From positions 797,289 through 861,288 of the forward strand of contig CM007320.1 in NCBI GenBank assembly GCA_000333855.2: 64,000 nt of DNA. Reading direction: 5' to 3'. Under the pieces are notes generated by a model. The model made no database searches and was not told the DNA's origin. It saw only the letters and a list, made by a program, of their open reading frames with translations. This stretch comes from Endotrypanum monterogeii. Taxonomy: Eukaryota > Euglenozoa > Kinetoplastea > Trypanosomatida > Trypanosomatidae. How positions within the stretch are numbered: position 1 is the first letter of the stretch; each line of letters opens with the position of its first letter. Made by a program: the position numbers and the translations under genes. Below are positions 21,159 through 31,832 of this stretch, piece after piece.

Positions 21159-22108
21159 TGTGGTGTGAGTGGAATAGAGTGTTCTGTGGCAAAACACACG
21201 TGTTGGGCAACAAGATTCGCTTCTTGAGCAGCTTCTATCTTCCTCTTTGTCCTCTCTCTTCACTCTTTTTCTGTTAGGGATCTGTGCATGAGTGTGGATT
21301 CTGGCGCGGGACTCATCTCAGTCGATGCGGCCTCTCCGCACACATTTCCGCATCACCCGACATCGCAGGGGAGGTTCACTTGCCAACGAGATTCCCCGAG
21401 TCTCGCGTCCTTTGGGCGTTTCCAAACACTTGTTGGGGAAGAGACTTGAAAAAAAAAAAAAGGACGTTTTTTTTTTCCGCTTCGAGCAAACGGTTTGTGA
21501 CTGGAGAGTACAGCGATCACAAAACCACAGGAGGAAGGAAAGGGTAGAGAAGAAAAGAATGAAAGGGAACTATCCATTGGAGAGAGTCAACATGCCGATG
21601 GTCACCAGTCATTCCTATTAACCCGCTTCTTCTATGTAGCTCAGTCTCCTTTTTTTTTTTTCTGATGCTTTCATGCTTTCCATGCTTTATCCGTTGTCTT
21701 TCTTCTGCCTTTGTCTCATTTATCCGCGTGCCGGTATCGAGTAGGGTGATTTTGCCTCTCGCAGTGCCCTCTTTTCCCCTTCCGTGGTCACTTTCCCTTC
21801 CTCTTGTTATACAGTACATAGAGTGCAGGTGATTGGTGCGCACCGGGCCGGTAAATCTATTCTCTCGGGTGACTTGATTTTTGCCCCCGTCGAGCATTCA
21901 TTTTTTTCCCTTTTCACGACTCAACGTCTGGATCACAATTTTAGTCCCCTCTCCCTCACACTCTCTTACAGACATCTTTTTTCTTCCGACTGCGGTCCCA
22001 GAAAACCTTCCTTGTGTCACCACCAACGCACAGCCTCCCCCCCGGAAAAAAAAAAAGATAGACACACTCAGCTGCATTTTATTTTTCTTTTAAAAGATTG
22101 AAATACAC
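19143..22108. other. Intergenic region between the TPR and 1280-aa genes
   Basis: About 3 kb. It holds (TG)n near 19680-19699, C-runs near 20248 and 20930, repeat B1 (20704-21213) with an internal (CT)n(GT)n, and a T/C-rich leader before the next gene. A short frame from ATG 19973 would reach 20212 only if an in-frame TAG at 20021 were ignored, and its codons are not gene-like. No other gene is supported. Confidence 0.5.
20704..21213 (+). repeat. Dispersed repeat B, copy B1 (SIDER-like)
   Basis: About 510 bp repeated nearly identically at 27849-28366 in the same orientation. Differences are mainly in the length of the C-run near 20930 and of the (CT)n(GT)n tract (21120-21161). It lies in the 3' spacer of the TPR gene, as expected for a SIDER element, but the family name is inferred. 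A sequence matching the tRNA/SINE A-box consensus TRGYNNARNNG lies at 20860-20870, with a partial B-box-like GATTCGAACGA only 15 bases further on, too close for a tRNA. Strand is given relative to the genes, not a known element polarity. Confidence 0.75.
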
Positions 22109-25100
22109 ATGACTCCCGTTTCAGTGACTGCCCCCATCACCAAAAATTTCAGCCATAGCTCATCTACCACCAGAAACTCCTCTCCGGAGTGTGTATCATG
22201 GAACCCCCATTCGTCAAATAAAATAAATTCGAAGGACATAATGATGAATGCGGTGCCAGTCTGCGATTTCCCTCCTTTCTCCACTGATGGGGCCATCAAC
22301 ACCAATGGAAGCAGGAACAGAGACGGTGTCACTCCTCCGCCTGCGCTTTCGATGATTTCTAGTGGCGCTGGGAGCGCTGAGCAAAGCGTCACTGCCTTGG
22401 TGAGCCCGAAGCCCCCGGTACCATCTCCTCGTAGTGCGCAAAAGTCGTCGCCCTCCTCTTCGGGGCGCGCCGCACTGGAAAGAGCTAGAGCGGACGGCCC
22501 TCTCGAGTCGAGGAGGCGGTCAGGTGGCGTGGGGTATTCCTTTTCCGTTGAGAAGCGTGTTTGCATTAGCAAGATACCCGCATCCGAAAATCCTCGGGGT
22601 ATCGCCGACATCGCTCCCACGAACAATGTCAGCACGAACGCTCTGAACTCGGCAACCATTCTCGAGTCACCTTTCTGGGTGGCTGGCAGCGATACCCACA
22701 ACACGTTCGAGGCTTCAGACAATATCACTGGTGCCAACGCCGCTGCACGCGGAGAGACGAGTGACAAATCACCGTATGTGTCGAGGTCCACTTCTGCTTC
22801 TTCTGCTTCGGGGTGTGTGCAGTGGTCAACGCATGCGCACCCATCCCTGGGCTCCTCAGCAGTACACCGGGACCACGAGGAGGCTTTGCCCGAGACGTTG
22901 GAATCGTGTGTGTCGCTTGTGCAAGACAACCGTGGTTTTCTCAATCCGGGCTATTCGTATGAGTCTGTCGGGTCGGACAGCGGCACTGAGCGCGCAGGCG
23001 GTGACGACGGTGCGGTCGAGATGGACCGCCAGCATCCTACGCCGGCGGTGTCCCGAAGTCGAGCTACGCCAGCGGTGGCATCGTCGGAAAAGCGCAGAAA
23101 AGACGTCAGCGCCGCGCCTCCACCTGTGGCGGCCACTAATCATCTGAGTGACGGTGGACGTCAGCCAACTGTCGACTTTTTCCCGCTGACCCACGTAGAG
23201 GAGTATTCTGTTCGCCAGGCATACGCCACCTACACATCCAAGCAAAAGTCCGTCGGTCACCGTCGAGGACCTCCCAGCGATCTTCAGAGCTGCCGGAGGA
23301 GCTGTTCAGTTGCATCATCATCTTCCCTGAGTCGCTCCACCTCCTTTGCGGTGCGCAGGCTCCTACGACTGCTTCGCGGGTTGTATCACCGTGCGCACAT
23401 AATTACATGTATGGCAAGATCTACAAAATCAATTTCGGCGGCACCGCAGAGGAAGGGGGACCCACAGTCAAAGTGGAATTGCAGTTTGGATGTGACGTAT
23501 AAACCCCCCGCTCCGGAGGAACTACTCGACATGGCCGAGACGTGTTTTGGTACCCATCGTTTTAAAGCTCTCATGGCTGCTGTGACGGCAGGCCGCGCAG
23601 CCTCTCCCGTACGGAGTCCATGTGATGGGCGCGATCCACTCGCCGTCTGCACCGAGTCGCGGTCACAGTACTTGGAGTCGGGGGCTCAAGGTTTGACGGT
23701 GGAAGAGGCAATGTCCTTTCTGAGTCACCTCAAGTATACACAGGCTTCGGGCGCGTTCAGGCAAAGGGGGGGAGGGCGTGCAGACCATCCCGTGAACCCC
23801 GCCGCGGTGGCCGGGTACAAGGATCGCGAGGACCCGGTGAAGGTTGTTTTATCACGGCCCTCGCAGGGCCCCCAGACTGTGCAGATGGCGCCAAGTACGT
23901 CTCCTGGGAATCGTCGAGCTGACCACAGGTCGGCCCGTTTCCCTCACGTTCAAGCGTCTCGGCCCAGTTGTCGCCCCCCGGCGTTTCCCATCGCGTGGAC
24001 AACGGCGTGCTTCTCGCCTTCTAGCGAAAGAATGTCCAAGGTATCGGTGTTGGTCGCACCTCGAAAGCCGAAGGGAAACCGGAGGCGCCCGTGCGCAGCT
24101 AAAGCACACCAGCCGCCGTCTTCCTTGTCATACCCCTCCAGTGCCAGCTCATGCATACACGACACCAGTTACGAAGATTGCCTCATCCAGACGTACGTCC
24201 AACGCAAAGCATTTGCTGAGATCGCCGATGGCCAGTGCTCCATCGACAGCTCCACAGTCACACTTGGGCGACTCGCTGAGGTACTGAGCAGGTTTGAACT
24301 CGCGCTCAATCTCAGTGCTGTCGAGCGCGTCTGCGGAATACCGTCAGGCTTAGCCCCTGATCCACAGAATGTTTCCATCGACTTCAGTGCCTTTGCGAAA
24401 ATTATAGACTGGGGCCTGCATTGCCGTCGCTACGAGGAAGCCAGCCGCTCTTCCTCGACCTCTGCCTCCGTATCAGCATACCAGAACGAGGAGCGGCCTG
24501 AGGTAATGCTGCTGCTACTGCGCCCAGAGTCATCTGCGCGGGGTTCTCCTCTGGTGCCCCTCTTTCCTAGCCGGTCCGTGACAGACGCTGCATTGCTCAC
24601 CTCTGGTGGCGGTGCTGTGCCTCGCGCCCAGGGGGCTTCCTATCCGGACAGCTGGTGTTGCGGTGAGGCGTCGAGTCAACGGCCATACACCGCCGCGGGT
24701 GCTTCTGCGGCGTATCATCGACTCAGTAGTTTCAACAGCGCGACAAATACTTCCGCCTCTTCACCGGCGAGCGGTTCCAGCGCACACCGATCGTTCGAGA
24801 CGGACGACGCGTACCCACTGCTGGTCGCCCATGATTCGGCTATTGCTGTGCTCTGTCGTAGTATTCGCCAGCGGCTGCGCCAAGCGTTGCGACGGAGCGT
24901 GAGCGGTGGCCCCGATGCGCTGCGGTCATCTCAAGACATTCAAGGCAGCGATAGCAGCTGGGGTGGTTGCGCTACACAAAAAGGAGGAGAGGAGTCGAAC
25001 CACTCCTCACCGGCTGTGGATCAAATTGGCGTGACATCGCGTTCGTCGCGTCCACCGACTGCCTCGCACTCGTTTGGGTCGCCGTCTGCAGGTTCCACCG

Positions 25101-25951
25101 CTGCGGTGTCGGAGCTCAGCCGGGATGTGAGTGCAATCTGCCTTGATGATGAAAGGGATTCTATTTTCGCTCTTCGCGATAGTCAAGAATTCTCAACGTC
25201 GTCACAGGTGTCGAAGCAGATAAATGCCTCGAAGAGCGACACTCAGCTTCTTTGCCAGTGGCCGCACGAGCCGTCGTCGCCGTCCTCACTTGTGGTTCGT
25301 GCATTGTTCGATCACCCACATTCCTACGCGCTAAAGCCCGAGCCCCGGGAGTTGGGTTCACAGCGCGATTCCTGTGCTGACGTCAAAATGAACCCCCGAC
25401 GCTCCCAAACAATGGGACAGCGTATGAGACACGGGGGGCAGCATCATGGGGCGCCGCCTGCCGATGCGGCACTGCGGCGCGGAGTTTCCCACTTATCTGG
25501 CGGGGTGCGACCGTCTCATCAATATCGAAAGGCAATGGATTTTTTCGCGTTCCTTTCTCCGTACTGCGCGCCGAATCAGGTGACACGAAGGCTCACATTT
25601 CGCCGTCGACCTCTCAGCGCAGACGGCATCAAGCGGAGTTTGTTCACGAGATCATCTTCCCTGCTCAGCAGCGACACCGGGGCAGTGTTCCACGGACTTT
25701 CATCTGCAGCGTCGAACTCGCGTACTGCCTCCGTCTCTCGGTCTTTGCCTGGAAAGTCGAAACCAGGACTCCCGCAACGCTATCGCCCCGCAAGCGCCCA
25801 TACGCGATTCGCGGCCGCACCACCTCCAATTGCTCACGCTGTCCATATGCCGCATCCCCCCTTCGCACCGTCCACCAGATCGATGTCGCTTCGGTCGTTG
25901 TCGAGCGCTCCTTCAGACAAGGTGGGGCGACGCAGGATAAGGTCACTGTGA
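22109..25951 (+). CDS. Hypothetical protein, 1280 aa, with a degenerate EF-hand-like region
   Basis: I do not recognise the family. The protein is largely Ser/Pro/Ala/Arg-rich and probably disordered. Ordered-looking islands are at about residues 350-375 (PLTHVEEYSVRQAYATYTS), 465-500 (PPAPEELLDMAETCF), 525-545 (LTVEEAMSFLSHLKY) and 690-780. In the last island two helix-loop-helix units can be read, ending in VSIDFSAFAKIIDWGLHC. That resembles a paired EF-hand whose loops lack the usual calcium-binding Asp/Asn/Glu residues. There is no signal peptide and no membrane segment. The start is the first ATG after a short acceptor at 22095-22096. The G/C-rich third positions and its length make it a real gene. 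A cytoskeletal role is possible but unproven. Confidence 0.8.
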   Translation: MTPVSVTAPITKNFSHSSSTTRNSSPECVSWNPHSSNKINSKDIMMNAVPVCDFPPFSTDGAINTNGSRNRDGVTPPPALSMISSGAGSAEQSVTALVSPKPPVPSPRSAQKSSPSSSGRAALERARADGPLESRRRSGGVGYSFSVEKRVCISKIPASENPRGIADIAPTNNVSTNALNSATILESPFWVAGSDTHNTFEASDNITGANAAARGETSDKSPYVSRSTSASSASGCVQWSTHAHPSLGSSAVHRDHEEALPETLESCVSLVQDNRGFLNPGYSYESVGSDSGTERAGGDDGAVEMDRQHPTPAVSRSRATPAVASSEKRRKDVSAAPPPVAATNHLSDGGRQPTVDFFPLTHVEEYSVRQAYATYTSKQKSVGHRRGPPSDLQSCRRSCSVASSSSLSRSTSFAVRRLLRLLRGLYHRAHIITCMARSTKSISAAPQRKGDPQSKWNCSLDVTYKPPAPEELLDMAETCFGTHRFKALMAAVTAGRAASPVRSPCDGRDPLAVCTESRSQYLESGAQGLTVEEAMSFLSHLKYTQASGAFRQRGGGRADHPVNPAAVAGYKDREDPVKVVLSRPSQGPQTVQMAPSTSPGNRRADHRSARFPHVQASRPSCRPPAFPIAWTTACFSPSSERMSKVSVLVAPRKPKGNRRRPCAAKAHQPPSSLSYPSSASSCIHDTSYEDCLIQTYVQRKAFAEIADGQCSIDSSTVTLGRLAEVLSRFELALNLSAVERVCGIPSGLAPDPQNVSIDFSAFAKIIDWGLHCRRYEEASRSSSTSASVSAYQNEERPEVMLLLLRPESSARGSPLVPLFPSRSVTDAALLTSGGGAVPRAQGASYPDSWCCGEASSQRPYTAAGASAAYHRLSSFNSATNTSASSPASGSSAHRSFETDDAYPLLVAHDSAIAVLCRSIRQRLRQALRRSVSGGPDALRSSQDIQGSDSSWGGCATQKGGEESNHSSPAVDQIGVTSRSSRPPTASHSFGSPSAGSTAAVSELSRDVSAICLDDERDSIFALRDSQEFSTSSQVSKQINASKSDTQLLCQWPHEPSSPSSLVVRALFDHPHSYALKPEPRELGSQRDSCADVKMNPRRSQTMGQRMRHGGQHHGAPPADAALRRGVSHLSGGVRPSHQYRKAMDFFAFLSPYCAPNQVTRRLTFRRRPLSADGIKRSLFTRSSSLLSSDTGAVFHGLSSAASNSRTASVSRSLPGKSKPGLPQRYRPASAHTRFAAAPPPIAHAVHMPHPPFAPSTRSMSLRSLSSAPSDKVGRRRIRSL

Positions 25952-27125
25952 TGAGGTGCTGCTATTCCTCCTGATGCAAAGCACCGTCGGCACCACGAAG
26001 CCCCCTCGTTAAGTGTGGAGGCCATGCTAATACGCCTTTGCTTCTATGCCGCAGTTCGAGAGGAGCTGGCGTCACACCGTCACGTTTTTCTTTTTGTTTT
26101 GCTGCAGGCCGCAACAGCGGCTGTTGCGCCGACTTTCGAGGGCACAGACTCCATCGCTTCGTCGTGGGATATTCTGTTGAAGTTTTCATTTCCGCAATCG
26201 TGCTCGGGCTGTGCCGCTAAACTTGGGTGCCGGAAGGGTTGGCAGAGGTCTGCTAGCTCCATGGAGAGGTAGGGTTTGCCGGCAGGTTGCCTTTCCTTTA
26301 TTTTTAGAGCCTCCCCTCCTCCTTCGTTTTCCCTCCGCCTTCCTGAGGATGTCAAAGGTTGGTTCGGGGCGTCCGGGGGTTTCTCAATCACGGTCCTATC
26401 AACATTAGGCAGAATGGAAATGCACTTTTCTCGAGAGCGTTTTTTTTGACGTCTTGGCTCCAGAAAATATGGAGCCTCGTCTATTGGTGATCTGTACAGG
26501 TACCCTAGTGATGGGAGATCTTTCACTTATACTGCTGCCTTCGCTGTGGGTGCTGCTGCCAGGTCCGTGGAGGTGGAAAGTGGAGACTGCAGCTGGAGGT
26601 CTCAGCGTAGGGTTTTTTTTTCCGCGCGAAAAAAAAAAAACAGTCAACCCCTTGCTGTCTACAACGTGCAGCGTTGCTTTTCCCATCTCCTTATCCCCTC
26701 TGCACCGGCATCTGCGACGGGTGTCTGCTTCACATTGTGTGTGTTGCTTTGTGCCTCTCTCCCCTACTTGGTCGACTTGAGGTGCACTCGTTCGCGATGT
26801 GCAAGACTGGTGTCACAGAGGCGCGCCTCCCCCGTGCCATACCTGAGTCTGCTTAAGAGGCTGCTCTTGTTTTTTTGTTGTTGCTGACCGCGTGTAGGGC
26901 TGCAGATCAGTCGTCGCATGACACTATCAGAATTGCCTCAGTTTTAGGATGTAAGTCCTCTACTAAGATCTTGAGTGCAGCCCAAACAGTGGCTCGGTCT
27001 CTCGGGGGCGAGTTTGTGTGCTCAACCGTTCACAGAGAATACGTCTTTGCATCCCGAATCGTGAGCCTCACCTTTCCCCTCCGCTCAGACGAAGAGCTTC
27101 CAAAGTCGCAGGTAGTGTCGCTCTG
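25952..27125. other. Spacer between the 1280-aa gene and the 69-aa gene
   Basis: About 1.2 kb. It contains a strong acceptor-like tract ending at AG 26106-26107 with no ATG for about 150 bases. Another T-rich tract ends in AG near 26463, followed at once by ATG 26469; that 103-codon frame crosses T8 and A11 runs and is not called. Two very short open frames (ATG 26919; ATG-TAA at 26949) precede the 69-aa gene. Confidence 0.45.
27066..27088 (+). promoter_or_regulatory. Predicted trans-splice acceptor of the 69-aa gene
   Basis: A C/T-rich stretch ends at AG 27087-27088. Using it would exclude both upstream mini-ORFs and make ATG 27126 the first start in the mRNA, with a 37-base leader. An alternative acceptor, AG 26896-26897, would leave the mini-ORFs in the leader. 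Confidence 0.5.
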
Positions 27126-27335
27126 ATGAGCACTCGCCAGCAAAAAAAAGAAGTGGTGTTACATGTCCCCAGCTACATCATAGGCATCTCTTTCGGTGTA
27201 GCGGTGTCTGTGTCACTGCTGATGACTAGATTCCCCAACGCGGTGTTGGCGACTTTGAGGAGGACAAGCACCTCCGTAGCTTGGACCGCCTCGAAGCTGC
27301 TTTCCTTGGTTTGTTGCAGCAACTGCACCGAATGA
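27126..27335 (+). CDS. Small hypothetical membrane protein, 69 aa
   Basis: A 69-residue frame begins at the first ATG after a good acceptor. By hand count about two thirds of its third positions are G or C, as in the large genes and unlike the spacer. The product has a short basic N-terminus with QQKKE. One hydrophobic segment follows at about residues 16-33 (YIIGISFGVAVSVSLLM), then an amphipathic basic stretch and a Cys-rich end (CCSNC). It could be a single-pass organelle membrane protein, perhaps mitochondrial, but I recognise no family. It lies between two long genes on the same strand. The main doubt is its length. Confidence 0.55.
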   Translation: MSTRQQKKEVVLHVPSYIIGISFGVAVSVSLLMTRFPNAVLATLRRTSTSVAWTASKLLSLVCCSNCTE

Positions 27336-27848
27336 ATCGCTGGCTGTCAGTGCACCTCATTTGCTTATTCTTCTCCTAATGAACCCCCTTTTTTTTTAGG
27401 GGGGGTGGTTGGGTGAGTGTAGCAGTCCACTTCGGTGTGCATGCCAGGCGCTCAAAGGTATCCACATGAAAGCTGTGCTGCCAAGGTCTCAAACACGTTC
27501 TTCAGTAGGCGGGCAAGTTGTTTTTAGTGACTACGATTGTGTTTGACGCTGCATCTTGCTTGAGCTATTAGTGGCAAGAGTTCCACATCGGTGCCGACGA
27601 TGCATTTCTTGTTGCGGGCTTCTCAGAGATCCTCTTCACAATGAGGTATACCTGTGGCTGAACTCACACACACACCGGTATATATATTCGTATTTCATAT
27701 GAAACATTTTTTTTACGTGGATAGCGGGTGGCGTGTGGAAAGTGGTGGTGGTGTTGCGGGGAAGGGACGTTCGTGTGCACCTCAACCTGGGGCGTCAGAG
27801 GTCCAGCGCTCGCGTCCCTGTGGGGGACAAATCTTCTGCGTCCCCCTC

Positions 27849-28266
27849 CCCCTGCCGAGGTGAACAGGGCACTTCTGCTGGCGACGGTGCCATGTGCACT
27901 GGGCCTGTGCAAGTCGTAGTGCCTCACTCATACGGGTATTGTTGACCACGACCCATATGGTGCTGCGTCATGGGAACCCGCCGCTGTGAGGGTTTGTGCG
28001 CCACTGGTCGAGCCGGTAGAGCGCCGGTGTGATTCGAACGATCTTCACCGTGACGGGGGCGGCTCCCCCTCCCCCCCTCCTCCCCCTCTTCGAAGGACGG
28101 CACTGTGTTGCGACCGGCTCATTTGGAGCGGCGGCGAGGTAACCTGTAGAGAAGGCTTGTGTGTGGTGTCTGAAATGGATGTGGTTTGTCGGTAGCTGGG
28201 GATGGTGAGAATTGCAGCAGGGGCACCTCTATCGCTCTCTTACAGAACACGATGGTGTCGTGACGG

Positions 28267-28315
<49 letters not shown>

Positions 28316-28366
28316 TGTGAGTGGAATAGAGTGTTCTGTGGCAAAACACACGTGTTGGGCAACAAT
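27849..28366 (+). repeat. Dispersed repeat B, copy B2 (SIDER-like)
   Basis: About 518 bp nearly identical to 20704-21213, including the A-box-like sequence (28005-28015). The (CT)n(GT)n tract is longer on the GT side. The 80-90 bases before it (from about 27763) are GC-rich like the repeat but are absent from B1, so B2 may be a longer copy with B1 cut at that end. It lies in the spacer downstream of the 69-aa gene. Confidence 0.75.
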
Positions 28367-28691
28367 AACATACACATCGGGAAGGGGTCCAATGTGGATT
28401 TAATTGCTTCGTTTCCAACTTGTCACATTTTTTCTACACATCATTGTGTTTTTTTTTTCTCCAAATTAATTTGTTGACTGCAATGACATTGCTTCGCTAG
28501 TGCGCTGCGCGCTTTTTTATAGGTGATGGATAACTTTACGCCTCCTTTTCTCCCCCCCCCTCCCCCTCCACCTCCACCTCTCTCCTTGCCTCTGTCGCCT
28601 ACTCAGCCTTGTGAAGATGCGTGGAATGTCGCATTTTGTGGTGCGTCGACAATACTGTAAGAATAGTGCCCCCTCTCTTCTCTTCCCTTCA

Positions 28692-28694
<3 letters not shown>

Positions 28695-28732
<38 letters not shown>
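28695..28732. repeat. (CA)n microsatellite
   Basis: About 19 uninterrupted CA units in spacer DNA. Confidence 0.9.
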
Positions 28733-28734
<2 letters not shown>

Positions 28735-29310
28735 TGCATAGAAGGAGGAGGGTGAGGACGGGATCGGGGCCTACCGAACGAAACCGGATTCAGTCGTCAC
28801 GCACATAGAAAAAAAAAATGTGCAAGATCGAAGTGCATTCGCACTTTTTTTTTCGTTGCGAGCTCAACTTCAGCGCCTCTTTTTTTAGAAGTCTTTTTCC
28901 GCGCGTGTGTGTGTTTGTTTGCGTGTGCCTGTGTCGCGGACATCGAATGTTCTGAGGTGAATACAGTTGACATTATCTTCGCTGATCGCGCGCACTGACA
29001 TCTTACTACAAAAAAAAAAAAGGTATGCGTTAGTTGTAGCCGCGACGCTTTCTTTTTTCTGACTACTCTCATGCCTCCTCCTGCTTTCCCCCGCCTAGAA
29101 GCGGTGTACACTATCTCCAAGTGTATGTTTTTTTTGGGGGGGTTACTTCTCTCGCTCCTCGTTCTTTCTGGTGTCTCAGTGATGTTCATCTCCTTTGTTT
29201 ATTCTCGTGCCTAAGTGAGTGTGCCTGTCGGCGAATAGACTATCCAAAAAAAAATCATATATATGTTTTTTTTTTCCAGCGCTGACTACCGAGTGGTGGA
29301 GGTGCAGGTG

Positions 29311-29425
29311 ATGGACATCATCTCCCTCGCCCCTGCTAAGCTGCTCAACGTTACCGATGGGTATGCGCAGGTTTATCTGTGAGGATGTGCCGGTGCCCAT
29401 ATCTGTGAACAAGCAACAACAGTAG
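29311..29425 (+). pseudogene. Short coding-like stretch with one frame break
   Basis: ATG 29311 follows a T-rich tract and AG near 29278. It opens a 23-codon frame (MDIISLAPAKLLNVTDG at its start) that ends at TGA 29380. The +1 frame then continues with gene-like codons (FICEDVPVPISVNKQQQ) to TAG 29423-29425. Third positions are about 70 percent G/C in the first part. The GGG at 29359-29361 is where a one-base change would join the frames. It may be a decayed or mis-assembled small gene, or chance. No family is recognised. Confidence 0.3.
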
Positions 29426-31724
29426 GCAAGGGGCGGGAGAACAAACAACAATACCACCACTACGAACAGTAGAAGCGAATTGTAGTGTAGAGCAACAGGG
29501 GTACAGATGCCTATCCTCACATCATCACATTAAATTGATGCGGACTTGCTCCTGAGCGCTTGTGCTACACTGCACACAGAAATCCATAATAGAGCGCCTC
29601 CTTTGTTTTCCCTTTTGTCTTTTCTGTTACTCATCTGACAGTCTTAGTTGCACCTTTGTGGGCAAGGTGTGTTGCCCTTGACTTTGCAAGGATGCATTCA
29701 TCAATTTCACAAGTCGCTGTATTTCCTTCGAAGCTGCGCTCCATCGGCCATCCGACTCTCCCCTCTACTTCTTCTATCCTCCACCCCTTTGAGCGCGTCC
29801 CTTCCACCCTCCCCTCCCCCATCGCCTTCTCTACACCTTTTTTTCACAACACATACATGTAAACATTCATTTCCATACACATACACATATATGCACACTT
29901 CACCGCATACTTGCTCTTCTCGCAAACTCTTGTCATTTGTATGGGGAGAAGGGGTGTTGTCATCTGCGTCCCTTTGGATGTGACACGTGCGCTTAGGAGT
30001 CTGTCGCGCTTGAGCTGAGGGAAATTCATTAGCACGGGCCAAGGGGGTTTGGCAGCAGCGAGGGTTTAAAGTTGTAGTGTAGTGATCCACGATAGCCACC
30101 TCCGCTATCCAAAGCAAGCGGGAAGAAATAATAATAAAAAGAACGACGACAACAAAGTCAATTACCATTTGGGGTAATTCATTTATGCGAAGGCGGAGTG
30201 CGTTGTGCCCAAGAATTGAGAGGGAGATACTCGCCCCACATTGTTTTCCTTTTGCCGTCGTGTAATTCTCTCCATTCTGTTTCTCCTTCCTGAGTGGCTG
30301 TGCATATTGACCTTTATATATATATATATCCTCAACAGCGAAACAACGCAGGTCCAGGTGAACCGCAAGCAGTGAAAGTAGTTTCACGTGTGTATTTGTT
30401 CTTGGCCCTCTGCTTCCCGAGCAGAGGTAAACACGGGGGCACACAGACCGACCATCGCACTCTTCCCTTTCTTCATCACAAAGCAGTGTTGAGACAGAAA
30501 AGGAGGCGGGCTGCGCAATTTTGTTTTTGTGACCATCAGTTTTTGCTTGTTTCTTCTTTACATATACATACATCTACATATATATGTATATGCGCGTGCA
30601 TCTGGTGCTTGCTTTTCTCGAACTACCCTCCATCGTTTTTCTTCGCTTTGTCTGCGCCCCCCCCCCCTTTTTTTTTTATCGGCATCGCTTGTCCCCCTTT
30701 CCTCCAGCTTTGGGCCTCTGTGAGTTTGTGCATAGGGAATTTTTTTTTTTTGCGGCCCTGCGTGCGCCATCACTATTTCTCATTCGCCTTTTCAGTTGTA
30801 TTCACTTTTCTTGCCAAAGAGTTTTCTTTTCCGGTTCGCTGAACCCGTGAGTATGCTTTTACTCATCTGTCTTCTCAGCCTTTAAAAAAAAAAAAAAATT
30901 ATCGCAAGGAATATCAATTATCTAGTCTTGTGTGCTGTTGGCCAGCTGATCTCTTACATCTTTCGACGTCTACGCTGCTTCTTCGTCCCCCAAACTTTTT
31001 GTTTTTTTTTCTCGCTTCACCCCCCGCGAGTGAGTCCCTCACTTAACGTTTGCTGCACCTGCCGGCTCGCTCCTTGTTCTGCCACTGCTTCTTCTTCCTC
31101 GCCTCCGGAAAAAGAAATCGTCAACGGTTGGCGCGCTTTTGGCTTTTGTGATCGCTTCCCCGTCCCCTCACCCTTTTGTTCGTCACTCCCGCGGTATAGC
31201 GACACCGGCGGTTTAATCCTGGCAGGTGTGGGCCCATGTTTTTTTTTTTTGTTGTTGTTGTTTTCTCTCTTCGCACTTGAATTTAGTAGCTTGTCACCTT
31301 CCTCCCTCCTCCACACGCATACACACTCACCCTTGTGCGTCCGGTAATTTCCCCCTTCAGCGTTTCTGTTTGTTTTCTTCTTGCTCGTTTTCTTTTCCTC
31401 CACGCGTTCGCCGTATCGACGCGCCTTTGCACCATCTGCTCCTCTTTTTTTGTTTGTTTGTTTGTTTGTACTTCTGCTAGCTACTCTAAAACATAATTAT
31501 TCAAAACAATAACCTATCTGTATCATTTGCCTCTGGTCTACCCTCATCTCCGTCTACTACGCCTGTTTCTTCCCTCTACATTTTTTTCCTTCTCGTTTCC
31601 CTTTTTCAAATTGTTGTTTCTCTTTCATATCTGTTGTGGTGATTGTCTCCTGAACACGCTGCCTGCTGCGCTGTTTTTGCCTTTTTGTGTGTGTGTTGCT
31701 GTTGGGGATCTATTTATCTATCTA

Positions 31725-31726
<2 letters not shown>

Positions 31727-31762
<36 letters not shown>
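31727..31762. repeat. (TA)n microsatellite before the DENND6-like gene
   Basis: About 18 uninterrupted TA units, ending 70 bases before the start codon at 31833 and 9 bases before a candidate splice acceptor (CAG 31769-31771). Confidence 0.9.
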
Positions 31763-31763
<1 letters not shown>

Positions 31764-31832
31764 TGTCTCAGGTTTTTTTGTTTTTTGTGTGTGTGTTTGT
31801 GTACGTGTTTCTTTTTGTTTTGATTGGCCGTA

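Larger units (their letters stand above)
27336..31832. other. Long intergenic region upstream of the DENND6-like gene
   Basis: About 4.5 kb, the longest spacer here. It holds repeat B2 (27849-28366) and (CA)n at 28695-28732. It also has a short coding-like stretch with a frame break (29311-29425), many T- and C-runs from 30600 to 31700, and a (TA)18 tract (31727-31762) just before the gene. Some frames on both strands are open but low in complexity. I see no other supported gene. Confidence 0.5.

Noticed and set aside
22090..22944. Long minus-strand open frames, here and at 12849-13538, 29707-30573 and 49641-50129
   Set aside because: They lie opposite real genes or in low-complexity spacer, against the direction of the transcription unit, and encode low-complexity or shadow sequence.
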